In this document: positions 49,428 to 58,747 of the stretch, piece after piece | Layout: each line of letters opens with the position of its first letter | Position numbering within the stretch: position 1 is the stretch's first letter | Origin: Aridibacter sp965216195 | Lineage (GTDB): Bacteria; Acidobacteriota; Blastocatellia; Pyrinomonadales; Pyrinomonadaceae | Assembly: GCA_965216195.1 (NCBI GenBank) | Contig: OZ244151.1 | Coordinates: 3,720,001 to 3,784,000 of the forward strand | Direction of reading: 5' to 3' | Length of the DNA stretch: 64,000 nt | Made by a program: the position numbers and the translations under genes | The notes under the pieces: generated by a model | The model's database searches: none | Told to the model about the DNA's origin: nothing | What the model saw: the letters and a program-made list of their open reading frames with translations, nothing else

Positions 49428-52400
49428 ATGACAACAAGATCAGAACAACAAAATAAACCCGAAAATCGTGATTTCGAACTTGGTATTTCAGGGTTTAGGT
49501 ATTCAGACCTATTCGATGCTTACAAATTAAAAGAGTTGACAGAAAAATTCTATGCGGATGTTGAGGAGGAAGAACCGGTTATTCACCAAGCCCTCACGGA
49601 GTATATCGAAAAACGGGGAGAAGGCTTCGAACCAAAAGTAGCGTCAAAAATTTTGACCGATTCAGCTCCATTTTTATCGGCTTTTATAGTGAAATTGTTT
49701 GGCGTATCAAAGGAGCGTGATGAGCTTGAAAGGGAGATTCTCAAGGATAATCCATTATGGAAGTATAAGTTTTTCGTTCAGCGACGTGCAATTCGTAGCT
49801 TTAAGGAGGATCAGCTAGGCGATTACAGTGAGTCAGAACTCGCAGAGGCGATACGCCAGCTGAAAAACGGCGAGTTTGCGGAAGTCTTAATCCACGATGA
49901 AGAATTGCAGATCGCGTCGATTGTTGCAGAACTCGTAGAAGCCGAAGAGTGTTTAACAAAGGATCAGGAAATCACAACCGAGATTCAGGAAACGCTCAAC
50001 AAGATTCACAAATCATATGACAAATTAAAAGACTCGACCTTCGGAAATGTTTTTTCGCGTTTCGTGACGGATATTGATGCAGCTGGTGACCTGCTACAAG
50101 TTAAAGCTGTTTTACAGATTTTTGAAATCTGGTCGTCGATCCAATTCCATAGAAAGGAGAAAAAGTGGTATGCCTTTCACACTCCGAACCCACTCGATTA
50201 CCAGAATCTCGTTCACATTACGCGCCATGATAACAAGGTTCCGGAAGCCTTGCGCGGTGCCGAGGAAATCCTGCGTCGGCGAGATGGATTTAAGTTAACC
50301 GACAATCGTGGAACCCAACGGGATGCGTTGTCAGAGATTGATTATTGTTTGATCTGCCACGAACGCGGCAAGGACTCATGTTCGACAGGCCTTTATGATC
50401 GCGAAGGCAATGTCCGAAAAAATCCGCTAAATATCGAAACCGCGGGTTGCCCTCTCGACGAAAAAATCTCGGAGATGCATCTCTTAAAAAGTCAGGGAGA
50501 CTCGATTGCTTCGCTCGCATTGGTAACGATCGACAATCCAATGTGTGCCGGAACTGGCCACCGGATTTGCAACGATTGTATGAAGGGTTGCATTTTCCAA
50601 AAGCAGGACCCGGTGAACATTCCGCTCGCCGAAACCGCTTCGCTCACCGATGTTTTAGATATGCCGTATGGGTTTGAAATTTATTCGTTGCTCACGCGCT
50701 GGAATCCGCTTAATGCGAAACGACCGTACCCGATTCCCTACAATGGAAAAAATATTCTTGTAGTTGGGCTCGGACCGGCTGGCTATACTCTTTCGCATTA
50801 TCTGCTTAATGAGGGTTTCGGAGTGATCGGACTCGATGGCCTGAAGATTGAACCTTTAAACGAAGTTTGGACCGGCAAAAATGGCACTGAATGTCCGAAG
50901 CCTGTAAAAAGTGTTGACGACATCAAGGAAGAACTAGACGAAAGAATACTATCAGGCTTTGGGGGCGTTTCGGAATACGGCATCACGGTACGCTGGGATA
51001 AAAATTTCTTGACGATGGTTCAACTAATGCTCTCGCGTCGCAAACGTTTTCGGGCCTATGGCGGAATTCGTTTTGGCGGAACTTTTACAATTGAAGATGC
51101 TTGGGATTTTGGTTTTGACCATATTGCGATTGCGACCGGTGCGGGGCGGCCGACGATCGTAAAAATGAAAAACAATCTGATCCGTGGAATTCGCCAGGCT
51201 TCGGATTTCTTGATGTCTTTGCAGCTAACCGGGGCTTTTAAGAAAGACACGCTTTCGAATTTGCAGATGCGGCTTCCCGCGGTGGTGATTGGAGGCGGTT
51301 TGACTGGGATCGATACTGCAACAGAGCTCTTCGCCTATTATCCGGTGCAGGTTGAGAAAATGCTCGGAAAGTTTGAAGCGATTGCGGCCGAGATCGGAGA
51401 AGAAAAAGTTTGGGAAACATTTGACGAAGAGGAAAAGGCAGTTTTAGCCGAATACATCGTTCACGGAAAGGCGATTCGGAAAGAACGTGCGAGGGCCGAG
51501 AATGCAGGTGAGGAACCGAATTTCGTGCCATTAATACAGAGCTGGGGCGGTGTTTCACTCGTCTATCGAAAACGCTTGCAGGATTCGCCGGCCTATCGTT
51601 TGAATCATGAGGAGGTCGAGAAAGCGCTTGAGGAAGGAATAGATTTTGTTGAGCTAATGACCCCGACCGAGGCCGTGCCGGACGAACACAACGCAGTCAA
51701 GGCGTTGATTTTTGAGCGCTTGAAGCACAACGAAGAAACCGGAAGATTCGATTCAACTGGAGAAACCGTGCGCTTTCCGGCAAAGACAGTTTGCGTTGCT
51801 GCGGGAACCGCTCCGAACGTGATTTACGAAAAAGAGTTTCCCGGTACGTTTGAGCTGGATGAGTGGAGACAGTATTTCAAGCCGCACGAAGTGATACGAA
51901 ACGGCGATGGCAATTTACACCTCAAGGAATCGAAAGAGGGTTTCTTCACTTCTTATGAAAACAAAGGAAAATTTGTTTCTTATTACGGCGATAATCATCC
52001 TGCCTTTGCCGGGAATGTTGTAAAGGCAATGGCTTCCGCAAAAAAAGGTTATCCAAATGTTGTCAAAATTTTTGAAAATGAACTAAAAGAACAAGGCAAG
52101 CTGCCACAGATTGAAAAGGACGCGATTTTCAACAAATTGAAAGCTGTTTTGGACGAACAGTTTAAGGCTTATGTTGTTAAGGTTGAAAGACTTACGGACA
52201 CGATTGTAGACGTTGTAGTCAAGGCTCCTCTTCAGGCCCGGAAATTTGAACCGGGACAGTTTTACCGCCTCCAAAATTTTGAAACAAACGCCCCGATCGT
52301 TGAAGGGAAGCGTTTGATGATGGAGGGTTTGGCGTTGACAGGTGCCTGGACGGACAAAGAGAGGGGTTTGCTCTCGATGATTGTTTTGGAAATGGGAACT

Positions 52401-53123
52401 TCTTCGCGCCTTTGTCGTTATTTGAAAGAGGGCGAGGAAGTTATCGTGATGGGGCCAACAGGAACGCCTACTGAGATTCCGCAAAACGAAACTATTCTGC
52501 TCGCCGGTGGCGGACTTGGAAACGCGGTCTTATTTTCGATCGCCGAGGCAATGCGAAAGAATAACAATCGGGTTATTTATTTTGCCGGGTATAAAGATGG
52601 CGCCGATCTATTTAAGCAGGAAGAGATTGAAAAGAATACGGATCAGGTGATTTGGGCAACCGACTGGGGAGACGAAATAGAGCCTCAGAGACCGCAAGAT
52701 AGTCATTTCCGCGGCAACATTGTCGAAGCAATGATCGCATATGCGAAGGGCGATCTGGGCGAACAAGCTGTTAGCTTGAAAGATGTTGATCGCATGATTG
52801 TGATTGGTTCAGACAGAATGATGAACGGCGTTAAAGAGGCTAGGAACTCGACGCTAAAGCCGTATCTTAAGGAAAAACACACGGCGATTGGTTCGATTAA
52901 TTCACCAATGCAATGCATGATGAAGGAGATTTGTGCACAATGCCTACAGCGCCACGTCAATCCACACACGGGTGAAGAGGTTTTTGTTTTCTCGTGTTTT
53001 AATCAGGATCAGAATCTCGATTTTGTCGATTTCAAAAACTTAAATGATCGCCTGCGCGCAAACTCGATTCAGGAAAAACTTACCAATATGTGGCTCGATA
53101 GAGTTTTGGGGAGCGTGAGTTGA
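49428..53123 (+). CDS. Large Fe-S flavoprotein oxidoreductase, NfnB-like joined to NfnA/PyrK-like
   Basis: 1,231 residues, from ATG 49428; the longer TTG start at 49347 is less likely. After a helical N-terminal region of about 300 residues comes a Cys-rich stretch (CLICHERGKDSC, AGCPLDE, MCAGTGHRICNDCMKGC) with the spacing of GltD/NfnB Fe-S domains, then two nucleotide-binding motifs (VVGLGPAG about 447, VIGGGLTGID about 622). The last 330 residues resemble ferredoxin-NADP reductase/PyrK: PGQFYRLQNF, GGGLGNAVLFSIAEA and a 2Fe-2S motif (MQCMMKEICAQC ... C). NfnB and NfnA are usually separate subunits of a bifurcating transhydrogenase. Function here is inferred only. Confidence 0.75.
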   Translation: MTTRSEQQNKPENRDFELGISGFRYSDLFDAYKLKELTEKFYADVEEEEPVIHQALTEYIEKRGEGFEPKVASKILTDSAPFLSAFIVKLFGVSKERDELEREILKDNPLWKYKFFVQRRAIRSFKEDQLGDYSESELAEAIRQLKNGEFAEVLIHDEELQIASIVAELVEAEECLTKDQEITTEIQETLNKIHKSYDKLKDSTFGNVFSRFVTDIDAAGDLLQVKAVLQIFEIWSSIQFHRKEKKWYAFHTPNPLDYQNLVHITRHDNKVPEALRGAEEILRRRDGFKLTDNRGTQRDALSEIDYCLICHERGKDSCSTGLYDREGNVRKNPLNIETAGCPLDEKISEMHLLKSQGDSIASLALVTIDNPMCAGTGHRICNDCMKGCIFQKQDPVNIPLAETASLTDVLDMPYGFEIYSLLTRWNPLNAKRPYPIPYNGKNILVVGLGPAGYTLSHYLLNEGFGVIGLDGLKIEPLNEVWTGKNGTECPKPVKSVDDIKEELDERILSGFGGVSEYGITVRWDKNFLTMVQLMLSRRKRFRAYGGIRFGGTFTIEDAWDFGFDHIAIATGAGRPTIVKMKNNLIRGIRQASDFLMSLQLTGAFKKDTLSNLQMRLPAVVIGGGLTGIDTATELFAYYPVQVEKMLGKFEAIAAEIGEEKVWETFDEEEKAVLAEYIVHGKAIRKERARAENAGEEPNFVPLIQSWGGVSLVYRKRLQDSPAYRLNHEEVEKALEEGIDFVELMTPTEAVPDEHNAVKALIFERLKHNEETGRFDSTGETVRFPAKTVCVAAGTAPNVIYEKEFPGTFELDEWRQYFKPHEVIRNGDGNLHLKESKEGFFTSYENKGKFVSYYGDNHPAFAGNVVKAMASAKKGYPNVVKIFENELKEQGKLPQIEKDAIFNKLKAVLDEQFKAYVVKVERLTDTIVDVVVKAPLQARKFEPGQFYRLQNFETNAPIVEGKRLMMEGLALTGAWTDKERGLLSMIVLEMGTSSRLCRYLKEGEEVIVMGPTGTPTEIPQNETILLAGGGLGNAVLFSIAEAMRKNNNRVIYFAGYKDGADLFKQEEIEKNTDQVIWATDWGDEIEPQRPQDSHFRGNIVEAMIAYAKGDLGEQAVSLKDVDRMIVIGSDRMMNGVKEARNSTLKPYLKEKHTAIGSINSPMQCMMKEICAQCLQRHVNPHTGEEVFVFSCFNQDQNLDFVDFKNLNDRLRANSIQEKLTNMWLDRVLGSVS

Positions 53124-53193
53124 TTGACTAAAACCGACTTTTCGATATTATTATTCAAAGGAAAAATCAGGTAAACAAGGGTTCAAATAAAAT

Positions 53194-53637
53194 ATGGCTA
53201 CAAAAATCGTTAAATGTCCGAGTTGCAACACCGAAAACACTGGATTGGAGAATTACTGTCGTAATTGCGGTACAACGCTAAACGATCCTTTTCAAGAACA
53301 ACAAAACCAGCAACAGCAACAGATGCAGCCGCCCTACCAACAGCAGAATACGGGCCAGATCCCAGGAGCTGATAAGAAAATTGTTGCAGGAATCTGCGGA
53401 ATCCTGCTTGGCGGGTTTGGCGTTCACAAATTCGTACTTGGCTATCAGCAGGAAGGAATATACATGCTGGTCGGACAGTTAGCAGCTTGGGTTTTAGCGA
53501 TTGTTACCTGCGGAATTTTGTTTTTTCTTCCTTTGGTCGTGAGCGTTATTGGGCTCGTGGAAGGAATTATATACCTGACGAAATCAGACCAGGAGTTTGT
53601 GGATACATACATCAACAATAAAAAGCCTTGGTTCTAG
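53194..53637 (+). CDS. Zinc-ribbon TM2-domain membrane protein
   Basis: 147 residues. N-terminal zinc ribbon (CPSC, CRNC), a Gln-rich linker, then the TM2 domain: GGFGVHKFVLGYQQEGIYML with two membrane helices (about 75-135). Function unknown; TM2 proteins often accompany other membrane proteins. Its stop codon is directly followed by the riboflavin synthase start. Confidence 0.9.
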   Translation: MATKIVKCPSCNTENTGLENYCRNCGTTLNDPFQEQQNQQQQQMQPPYQQQNTGQIPGADKKIVAGICGILLGGFGVHKFVLGYQQEGIYMLVGQLAAWVLAIVTCGILFFLPLVVSVIGLVEGIIYLTKSDQEFVDTYINNKKPWF

Positions 53638-54291
53638 ATGTTTACAGGTATCATTGAAGAGCTAGGACGAATTGAAGCACTGACAAGTCGTTCTAAAGGC
53701 GCCACGATTCGCGTTTCCGCGTCTCTCGTAACCCAGAACACAAATGAGGGCGATTCAATCTCCGTTAACGGAGTATGCCTAACCGCGCTTGATATCACTT
53801 CCGATTCTTTCGCCGCAGAGGTTTCGCAGGAAACTCTTGATCGGTCAACGCTGGGTTCGCTGCAAGTGGGTTCGAATGTAAACCTGGAGCGCGCCGTGAC
53901 ACCCTCTACGCGGCTGGGCGGACACATCGTACAGGGCCATGTGGATGGAACCGGAAACTTTGAGAAAGCGTCATCGGAAGGTGATTTTTGGATCGTTCGA
54001 ATTTCTTATCCATATGAAATTGGGCAGTATCTGGTTTATAAGGGCTCAGTATCCGTAGAGGGAATTTCCCTTACGATCGCAAAGTTAACAGATGAATATT
54101 TCGATATAGCAGTAATCCCAAAAACCTGGGAGCTGACGAATTTATGCAGTTTGAAGACAGGTGATGCGGTAAATTTGGAGGCGGATATTATTGCCAAATA
54201 TGTAGAGCGCTTGCTCAACTATAAAGGTAGCAAGAAATTAGATTCCGAAATAACGCTGGAGAAATTGGCAGAACTCGGATTCCGATCTTAA
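53638..54291 (+). CDS. ribE: Riboflavin synthase, alpha chain
   Basis: 217 residues, dismutates two 6,7-dimethyl-8-ribityllumazine into riboflavin. Two lumazine-binding repeats, each beginning MFTGIIEELGRIEAL and HVDGTGNFEKA-type motifs; VNGVCLTA and VEGISLTIA mark the paired active-site loops. Starts directly at the TM2 gene stop. No other rib genes and no FMN riboswitch are visible. Confidence 0.93.
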   Translation: MFTGIIEELGRIEALTSRSKGATIRVSASLVTQNTNEGDSISVNGVCLTALDITSDSFAAEVSQETLDRSTLGSLQVGSNVNLERAVTPSTRLGGHIVQGHVDGTGNFEKASSEGDFWIVRISYPYEIGQYLVYKGSVSVEGISLTIAKLTDEYFDIAVIPKTWELTNLCSLKTGDAVNLEADIIAKYVERLLNYKGSKKLDSEITLEKLAELGFRS

Positions 54292-54302
54292 ATAAACTTG
54301 TT

Positions 54303-55793
54303 TTACGCTAAGTCTTTCGTAGCGGAGTCCATTCCGGATTCCTTCTCGTCGTTATCCGAGATTGCTTCGGCTGTTGCAGCATTTTGCCACGAAGCGTTTC
54401 TCGCCATTGATCTGCTCTCCTCATGACCGATTGCCCAATAGAGCAAACCTGTAAAACGCCAAAAGGCGTTGAGTTGGCGATATCCAAAATGTTCTAAAAT
54501 ATTGGCTGCAAACAAGATCAGAAGGTGTTTTGGTTTTGGATAAGTGTTAAAGGTAAACGCTTCGAGAAGCATCGCGCAGGTTGTAAGAAGTATACCGAGA
54601 CCAAACGCCAACAGTAAAAACATCAGGGCAGCCCAGAGAGACAAAACCCCAGCAAAGTACAGGACTATCGTACTGGCATAGCCGGCAATTTCGATTATCG
54701 GACTAAGCCCTTCGAAAATGACTTGAAATGGGAAAGATACCCATCCCAGTATTCCGCTCTTTCGATGAAAAAAAAGCTGTTTGTTGGCCCACAAAGAGTC
54801 GAGAAAACCCCGGTGCCAACGAACACGCTGCTTTCGTAGGATCTTGTAAGTATCGGGCGCCTCCGTCCAGCACTGAGAATCAGGTACGTTTGCGATCTTG
54901 TATGGTATATCCCTCTCTAGATGATATAGGTGCATGCGGAGAACGATATCGATATCCTCAGCATGGGTTTCAAGACTAAAGCCCCCTACCTCGACTACCG
55001 TCTCTCGCTTAAAGATTCCGATAGCACCGGAAATTATTGGTAACGCATCTACCGCGGCCCAGCCTACCCGCGAAAATAGGAATGCACGTAAATACTCGAT
55101 GATTTGGAAAAGTACAAGAGGTTTAAAGGCCGGTAAATCAACGTCCAGAAGTACTCCTTTAGAAACTTCACCGCCGTTTACTATTCGCACGGCTCCACCG
55201 GAGGCAATCGTTGTAGGGTCGTCAAGAAAGGGCTGGACAAGGAGTTTGTGAGTGTCGCGTTCAAGTACCGTGTCGGCGTCAAGCGGTGAAACAAGGGAAT
55301 ATACGCACGCGTCAAAACCCGCATTCGAGGCGTCAGATTTAATACCGCCGTTTTCCTTATCAACAACGCGGAGTATTGGGTGAGTTCGCGAACGATAATG
55401 TGCCGTAATAGGTTTATGAGGAAGCCGTTCGCGAATAGTGAGCGGCAGTTCAACCAGGTCAAATTCCTCGATTAAAACCTCTAAAGTTCTGTCTGATGAG
55501 CCATCATTTACAACGACGATCTCGTACTTCGGATAATCTATTTGCAGTAAGGAATAAACTGACTCAACGATAACAGCCTCTTCATTGTAGGCTGCCATCA
55601 TCAGGCTAATCGGGATTTCGAAATTCGTATGCGGCTGCGGTAATTCCCGAAGTAGTGTATGACTTTGAACTATTTTCGGAAGTTGAATAAAAGCAATTAT
55701 AGTGAGGGCAAGATAGCCCAGATTAATTCCAACAAAAAAAGCCAGGCAGAGGTACTGAGTCAATATTAAGATTGTCCAGAAAATTTCCCACAT
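54303..55793 (-). CDS. Processive family-2 glycosyltransferase (membrane polysaccharide synthase)
   Basis: 496 residues. Two N-terminal membrane helices, a GT2 catalytic domain (about 60-330), and three C-terminal helices (about 345-430). Motifs: DGSSDRT, LDADT (DxD), ETHAEDIDIVLRM (ED catalytic base), and QRVRW (about 324-328), the QxxRW signature of processive synthases such as cellulose, hyaluronan and PNAG synthases. No PilZ domain. It is the last gene of a four-gene operon and its start overlaps the HEAT gene stop by one base. E. coli has a comparable GT2-YaiO pairing (yaiP-yaiO). Product unknown. Confidence 0.88.
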   Translation of the reverse strand: MWEIFWTILILTQYLCLAFFVGINLGYLALTIIAFIQLPKIVQSHTLLRELPQPHTNFEIPISLMMAAYNEEAVIVESVYSLLQIDYPKYEIVVVNDGSSDRTLEVLIEEFDLVELPLTIRERLPHKPITAHYRSRTHPILRVVDKENGGIKSDASNAGFDACVYSLVSPLDADTVLERDTHKLLVQPFLDDPTTIASGGAVRIVNGGEVSKGVLLDVDLPAFKPLVLFQIIEYLRAFLFSRVGWAAVDALPIISGAIGIFKRETVVEVGGFSLETHAEDIDIVLRMHLYHLERDIPYKIANVPDSQCWTEAPDTYKILRKQRVRWHRGFLDSLWANKQLFFHRKSGILGWVSFPFQVIFEGLSPIIEIAGYASTIVLYFAGVLSLWAALMFLLLAFGLGILLTTCAMLLEAFTFNTYPKPKHLLILFAANILEHFGYRQLNAFWRFTGLLYWAIGHEESRSMARNASWQNAATAEAISDNDEKESGMDSATKDLA

Positions 55794-56851
55794 TAATAGA
55801 TAATCTGACTTTCACCGATAACCTTATCGATCACGTCGGTCGCGTACGGATTATAGTGAGCCATACTGATTTCCCGAAGTCTTTCAACCGTTGTGGAGGG
55901 CAAACTTGCGAGGGCTTGCGCAGCTCGGTAACGTACCCACCATTGCTGGTCTCCCGCAGCGTGAGCCAATCTCTTTTCATCTTCTTTTGTTCCGATTCTT
56001 CCTAAACATCGAGCTGCCTGAGCTCTAATTCTCCAGTTTTCGTGCTTGAGCATTTCACGTATTAGCGGAAGGTCGTTTGGGCTTTGGGTTGCACGGAGAC
56101 AATAACTAATAACGTCCGGATCATTAGAATTCCGAAGGAAGTGGCTCAAGGTTGGAGTGGCGACAGACGGATGGACTAATTCAAAAAACCTCAATAGTTT
56201 TGGCAGTGATTTTTCTTCAGTGGATAAAGCTACCTTAACAAGCGGATATGAAATGAGGTCTGCTCCAGCTTCACGGAGAATCTTTCCAACCATCGAAAAC
56301 GACCAGTCCTTTCTTTTAGCAATAAGATTGATAAAAAGCTCGATTCCTTCTTCGCCATGGGTTTTGGTAAGAGCACGTGCCGCCGAGAGAGAAACTACTG
56401 GATTTCCGTTTTTCATGATCTCGATTAGCTCATCGCCAACCATGTCCTCTCGAAGCCAACCTAGGGTTTGAATAGCCAGAAGTTTGTTTCGAAAATTTCG
56501 TTTTCCAAGCCCCCGAATCGCCCATAAATCAAGATTCAGCCTTCTTGCAACAATGTTAAGATTTTCTTTATTTTCGTCACGGATGGATTCCTGCAGGTAG
56601 TTCCACAGGATCAGAAACTCCAGAATGTCCTCATCTTTTAGCTCCGGAATTGTGTCGGGGACCCGGTCAAGAGTTTCGATGAGCACCGGCAACCATTGTT
56701 CGCGAAGCACTTCCGCTCGGCGTTTGCGCTCTGAGAAGAATCGATTAAGCAAAGCGATTTTGGCAATCATAACCGTGGACACGACTAAGCTGCCCGTACC
56801 TATCCATTGTGCGAAAAATATTAGAATGTCAGAATTTATAACGTAGTCCAA
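55793..56851 (-). CDS. Membrane-anchored HEAT-repeat protein of the glycan operon
   Basis: 352 residues from the TTG at 56851, which has GGAGG about ten bases upstream. A longer ATG frame to 56890 would overlap the previous gene by 62 bases. One N-terminal membrane helix (FFAQWIGTGSLVVSTVMIAK) then HEAT repeats: RNKLLAIQTLGWLREDMVGD, VVSLSAARALTKTHGEEGIE, RIRAQAARCLGRIGTKEDEK, VRYRAAQALASLPS. Probably a cytosolic or periplasmic scaffold for the glycosyltransferase; side of the membrane is not clear. Confidence 0.82.
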   Translation of the reverse strand: MDYVINSDILIFFAQWIGTGSLVVSTVMIAKIALLNRFFSERKRRAEVLREQWLPVLIETLDRVPDTIPELKDEDILEFLILWNYLQESIRDENKENLNIVARRLNLDLWAIRGLGKRNFRNKLLAIQTLGWLREDMVGDELIEIMKNGNPVVSLSAARALTKTHGEEGIELFINLIAKRKDWSFSMVGKILREAGADLISYPLVKVALSTEEKSLPKLLRFFELVHPSVATPTLSHFLRNSNDPDVISYCLRATQSPNDLPLIREMLKHENWRIRAQAARCLGRIGTKEDEKRLAHAAGDQQWWVRYRAAQALASLPSTTVERLREISMAHYNPYATDVIDKVIGESQIIY

Positions 56852-57707
56852 AAGTGAGTCCCCTCCGAGTATAAAGATTTCCTTGATCATGTAATGTGAA
56901 CCCGTAATTAAATCCCAAACTTTTCTTAAACCAGTGTTTGCCCCTGACCGTAAGATTTTTCACGTTTGACTGAAGCACTCCGAGCTCTCCCAGGCTTTCG
57001 AGCTCCCTTCCAAACGAAGCACTTATATTTAGTGAGTTAACGCGCTCGCCGTAATAACGGGAGTATTGGACCCGATGGCTTGTTGAGGTACCAGCTTTTT
57101 CTAAATGGTTGGTATATAGGGTATAGGCGGCGCGGTTGTTACCCCAATATTTTTCCCCTTCAGCGATGAGAATATTCGCGTTTGAGGAGGCGTAGGCTGA
57201 TCGACGGTAACCGCCCTTTAGGATCAAACCCCTTCGAAAGGAACGTTCTGCCTGCGCAAGCACTGACCATTTTTGTACAACTTTATGCGTCGGACTGGCG
57301 CTACCTTCGAGCAACAACGTCCATTTTTTGTTGAGCGGCTGGTAAAAACCGACCATGGCCACACGATCGCGTTTTCGAAATCTTTCCATTTCAGAATAGG
57401 TTCCGTATATTACTTTGCGCCGGTCAAATCGATGCAGAACTGAAATTGAACCACTCTGCCAATCTCCAAATCCGTTTGAAAGCTTCTCTCCGGTGTAGCT
57501 TAGTTCCACTTCAGTGGCTCCCTTTTTAGAAGCTTTAGGTTTCACTGGTTTGATAGGCTCGTTACTTTCAGCAGGGACGGGGACGGAGGTTAGGTTTGCC
57601 TGGACTGCGGTGATATTCGAGGATGATTCATCATCAGCCTGCCCGCGATTTTCAACTACAAAAAAACCAAGTAAACACAAAATGGAAATAAACTTCAGGG
57701 TTCTCAT
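56829..57707 (-). CDS. YaiO-family outer membrane beta-barrel protein
   Basis: 292 residues with a signal peptide (FISILCLLGFFVVENRG). After a Pro/Lys-rich linker the rest is a series of short amphipathic beta strands with alternating aromatic residues, ending in the outer-membrane signature Phe (RYKF). Motifs of the YaiO family: GDWQSGSISVLHRFDRRKVI and LHDQGNLYTRRGLTFGLRYKF. Likely the outer membrane channel or anchor for the polysaccharide made by the GT2 gene in the same operon. Its gene overlaps the HEAT gene by 23 bases and starts just after the response regulator stop. Confidence 0.88.
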   Translation of the reverse strand: MRTLKFISILCLLGFFVVENRGQADDESSSNITAVQANLTSVPVPAESNEPIKPVKPKASKKGATEVELSYTGEKLSNGFGDWQSGSISVLHRFDRRKVIYGTYSEMERFRKRDRVAMVGFYQPLNKKWTLLLEGSASPTHKVVQKWSVLAQAERSFRRGLILKGGYRRSAYASSNANILIAEGEKYWGNNRAAYTLYTNHLEKAGTSTSHRVQYSRYYGERVNSLNISASFGRELESLGELGVLQSNVKNLTVRGKHWFKKSLGFNYGFTLHDQGNLYTRRGLTFGLRYKF

Positions 57708-57712
57708 TTTAA

Positions 57713-58507
57713 TTACCTCATAAAGCGATCCACACGAGCGATTAGCTCCTGGGATTGAAATGGTTTGAAAATATAATCGTTTGCGCCGCTATCAAGTGCG
57801 CGGACGACATCTCTTTCTTGAGTTTTTGAGGTCAGCATCATAATTGGGACGTCCTCCCAACCCTTTTTGTCTCGTATCTTCGTTATTAACCCAAATCCAT
57901 TTACGAATGGAATCATGATGTCTAAGATAATGAGCTCGGGAGGGTCTATTTCATTCATCATCTTCGTAGCTTCTCTGCCATCGATGGCCAGAGCGACATC
58001 AAATCCGCGTCTCTCAAGAAGGTGGACGATAAACCCGGAAATGATGTTGTCGTCTTCCACGAGCATTACCCTCGGAATAACGTTTTTGTCATTTTTTGCT
58101 TTTCTTGTTTTGTTCTCTGATGCGGGAATTGGTTCGGTCAAATTAGGAGTAGCTTTTTCGATAAAGTCACTTTCCTTCCTTTCACCTAGCTTTTTTTGAA
58201 CCACGTCATCCTGAGCGGAGGAATTGAATTGCGCTTTCGCTTTAGAATCGGTTTCCGAGGTTTTCTCAAACTGTTTCATTGTTTTTGAGAAAAGTTCGTC
58301 GATGCTATCGCCATCTTTTGATTTGTCCCACACTTCTTCAATTCCACTGAATCTTACGGAAGACTCGGGAATCGAAACAGCTTTTTCAAGGGTAATTTCA
58401 GAGAAATTTATACCTTTACTCGGCTTTTTGATTTTCCTGGAACGCGCGAGGTTGGAAAAATGAGCTTTACCCGCGTAATTAATTTTAAAGAAGTTAATCG
58501 GCTTCAT
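57713..58507 (-). CDS. Response regulator with unique N-terminal region
   Basis: 264 residues. The C-terminal receiver domain (about 145-264) is complete: acidic pair in LVEDDN, phosphoacceptor Asp in LIILDIMIP, Thr in MLTSK and Lys in IFKPF. The first 145 residues are charged, likely unfolded, and unlike any output domain I know. No DNA-binding domain is present, so it probably acts through protein contacts, possibly on the glycosyltransferase or the HEAT protein. First gene of the operon; no histidine kinase is adjacent. Confidence 0.87.
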   Translation of the reverse strand: MKPINFFKINYAGKAHFSNLARSRKIKKPSKGINFSEITLEKAVSIPESSVRFSGIEEVWDKSKDGDSIDELFSKTMKQFEKTSETDSKAKAQFNSSAQDDVVQKKLGERKESDFIEKATPNLTEPIPASENKTRKAKNDKNVIPRVMLVEDDNIISGFIVHLLERRGFDVALAIDGREATKMMNEIDPPELIILDIMIPFVNGFGLITKIRDKKGWEDVPIMMLTSKTQERDVVRALDSGANDYIFKPFQSQELIARVDRFMR

Positions 58508-58602
58508 TTTGTGCTACTGCCGTTTTGCTTAAAGTACGGGGGATATGTTTGAAACGGGGAAGTCGGGAGGGTTGGAAAAATAATCTTTATAAAAAACTGG
58601 AA

Positions 58603-58627
58603 TAATAAAGTTTTTAGTACTTTATTA
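58603..58627. promoter_or_regulatory. Candidate operator upstream of the glycan operon
   Basis: TAATAAAGT and ACTTTATTA form a perfect nine-base inverted repeat with a seven-base spacer, about 100 bases upstream of the response regulator start, in an AT-rich region with no gene (58508-58747). Spacing fits binding by a dimeric regulator. Confidence 0.4.
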
Positions 58628-58708
58628 ACATTGTTTACACTATCATTTTTCCTCGCTAAAAGTCAACGAAAAAGGCAGGGTTTTTTGTCAGTTTGTGGGA
58701 TGAAAAAA

Positions 58709-58733
58709 GGGCACAAGATCAAGTCCTGCACCC
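58709..58733 (-). terminator. Rho-independent terminator after the M28 peptidase gene
   Basis: On the minus strand GGGTGCA and TGTGCCC form a seven-base stem with two G-U pairs, followed by TTTTTT. It begins 15 bases after the stop codon at 58748. Confidence 0.75.
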
Positions 58734-58747
58734 TGTTTTAAGGGAGG

